From positions 1-6,608 of the forward strand of contig JAGREZ010000033.1 of NCBI GenBank assembly GCA_020446285.1: a stretch of 6,608 nt of DNA. The letters are read 5' to 3'. The DNA is from Geminicoccaceae bacterium (GTDB lineage: Bacteria > Pseudomonadota > Alphaproteobacteria > Geminicoccales > Geminicoccaceae). The notes beneath the pieces were generated by a model, which searched no databases, was not told where the DNA came from, and was given only the letters and a program-made list of their open reading frames with translations. The translations under genes and the position numbers were made by a program. Below, in pieces: positions 5,949 through 6,608 of the stretch. Position 1 is the first letter of the stretch. The number at the start of each line of letters is the position of its first letter.

Positions 5949-5977
5949 ATCGAGGGGCCAATTTGGAGCCTCTCGAT
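5949..5977 (+). promoter_or_regulatory. Hairpin overlapping the MocR gene ribosome binding site
   Basis: Bases 5949-5958 (ATCGAGGGGC) pair with 5968-5977 (GCCTCTCGAT) as a 10-bp stem with one G-T (G·U in RNA) pair and a 9-base loop. The likely Shine-Dalgarno GGAG (5965-5968) lies at the loop/stem edge, and the stem ends two bases before the ATG at 5980. No T-run follows, so a terminator after the TIR-STAND gene is less likely than a structure that limits translation of the regulator. It could also be an operator, since MocR genes are often self-regulated. Confidence 0.45.
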
Positions 5978-5979
5978 TC

Positions 5980-6608
5980 ATGAAAACTGCCACAAGGAAG
6001 GGTCCACTCTACCTTGCCAGCATATCGCTCGACGAAGCGAGTGCGGTTCCGCTGCATCGTCAGCTCTATTTCGCGCTGCGCGAGGCCATTCTCGACGGTC
6101 GCCTGCGGCCGGGCGCGCGCCTGCCATCCAGCCGTTCGCTGGCCGGCGATCTCGGCGTCTCGCGCAACACCGTGCTGGCCGCCTTCGAACAGCTCCTCGC
6201 CGAGGGCTACATCGAGGGCCGTGTCGGCGCCGGCTCGTTCGTCAGCGAGCTTCTGCCCGAACATGCGCTCAATGCACGCCCGGGCCATGTCGACGCCACG
6301 CGGGATGCGGTCGCTCCGCCGGGGCCGTCGCGGCGTGGCGCCTATCTCTGCGAGATGGTCACCGGCACATCGAAGCCGCGCGCCTTCGCGCCGGGACTGC
6401 CGGAACTCGCCGCCTTTCCCTTCGAGGACTGGGCGCGGCTGCTCCAGCGTCACTGGCGCAATCCGCCCGAGAGCTTTCTGATCGGCAGCGATCCGTCGGG
6501 CCATGGCCCCCTGCGCGATGCACTCGCGCGCTATCTCGGTGCGAGCCGGGCGGTACGCTGCGATGCCGACCAGGTGTTCATCGTCAGCGGCGCACAGCAG
6601 GCGCTCGA
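5980..6608 (+). CDS. MocR/PdxR-type transcriptional regulator, N-terminal part
   Basis: Regulators of this group join a GntR-type DNA-binding domain to a fold-type I aminotransferase-like domain that binds PLP. They control genes for PLP synthesis or for amine and amino acid use. The frame is open from ATG 5980 to the window end (209 complete codons of a usual ~450-500). Residues 24-90 are the winged helix: PLHRQLYFALREAILDG (24-40), PGARLPSSRSLAGDLGVSRNTV (44-65) and AEGYIEGRVGAGSFV (74-88). A linker follows, then the start of the aminotransferase-like part: FAPGLPELAAFPFEDW (136-151), DPSGHGPLRDALARYL (171-186) and VFIVSGAQQAL (199-209). The PLP lysine lies beyond the edge. GGAG (5965-5968) is 11 bases before the start. 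It begins 41 bp after the TIR-STAND stop and may be co-transcribed. The target genes are unknown. Confidence 0.9.
   Translation, partial: MKTATRKGPLYLASISLDEASAVPLHRQLYFALREAILDGRLRPGARLPSSRSLAGDLGVSRNTVLAAFEQLLAEGYIEGRVGAGSFVSELLPEHALNARPGHVDATRDAVAPPGPSRRGAYLCEMVTGTSKPRAFAPGLPELAAFPFEDWARLLQRHWRNPPESFLIGSDPSGHGPLRDALARYLGASRAVRCDADQVFIVSGAQQAL

Noticed and set aside
5935..6504. 189-codon minus-strand open frame
   Set aside because: It overlaps the clearly conserved MocR DNA-binding region in antisense. No motif was seen.
1..6608. CRISPR array, insertion sequence, tRNA or integrase
   Set aside because: No regularly spaced repeats, transposase-like protein, terminal inverted repeats or tRNA cloverleaf were found on either strand by reading.

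Overview
The window is GC-rich, with strong G/C at third codon positions, tight gene packing and a GTG start. It resembles an alphaproteobacterial chromosome. The single-ATPase CUT2 sugar transporter in binding protein-permease-ATPase order recalls the rhizobial fructose (Frc) system. This placement is an inference from style and gene order; nothing here fixes a genus.

Layout. Bases 1-177 hold the end of an upstream unit (a hairpin terminator) and a leader rich in short palindromes and repeats. Bases 178-2971 (+) are a compact three-gene ABC importer operon: periplasmic sugar-binding protein, CUT2 permease and a single-domain ATPase, with the last two genes overlapping by 14 bp. Convergent to it, only 15 bp away, is a minus-strand alpha-class carbonic anhydrase (2987-4126) with a signal/lipoprotein-like N-terminus and an unusually long low-complexity linker. 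A divergent, mostly AT-rich intergenic region (4127-4423) carries two similar 15-bp palindromes (TTGAY-N5-RTCAA), a probable promoter for the carbonic anhydrase and a perfect 13-bp palindrome.

The plus-strand gene leaving that region (4424-5938) encodes a 504-residue protein with an N-terminal TIR-like domain and a STAND/NB-ARC-type P-loop NTPase module. It ends right after the presumed winged-helix segment, with no sensor repeats. This is the least ordinary gene here; the arrangement resembles bacterial relatives of plant TIR-NB proteins. After 41 bp, which hold a 10-bp-stem hairpin overlapping the ribosome binding site, a MocR-type regulator (GntR DNA-binding domain plus aminotransferase-like domain) starts at 5980 and runs off the right edge.

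How they fit together. The first three genes make one transporter for a pentose/hexose-like ligand that cannot be named from sequence. The carbonic anhydrase should hydrate CO2 in the periplasm. The TIR-STAND protein and the MocR regulator may share a transcript, but no functional link between them is visible. No tRNA, rRNA, CRISPR array, insertion sequence or integration site was seen.
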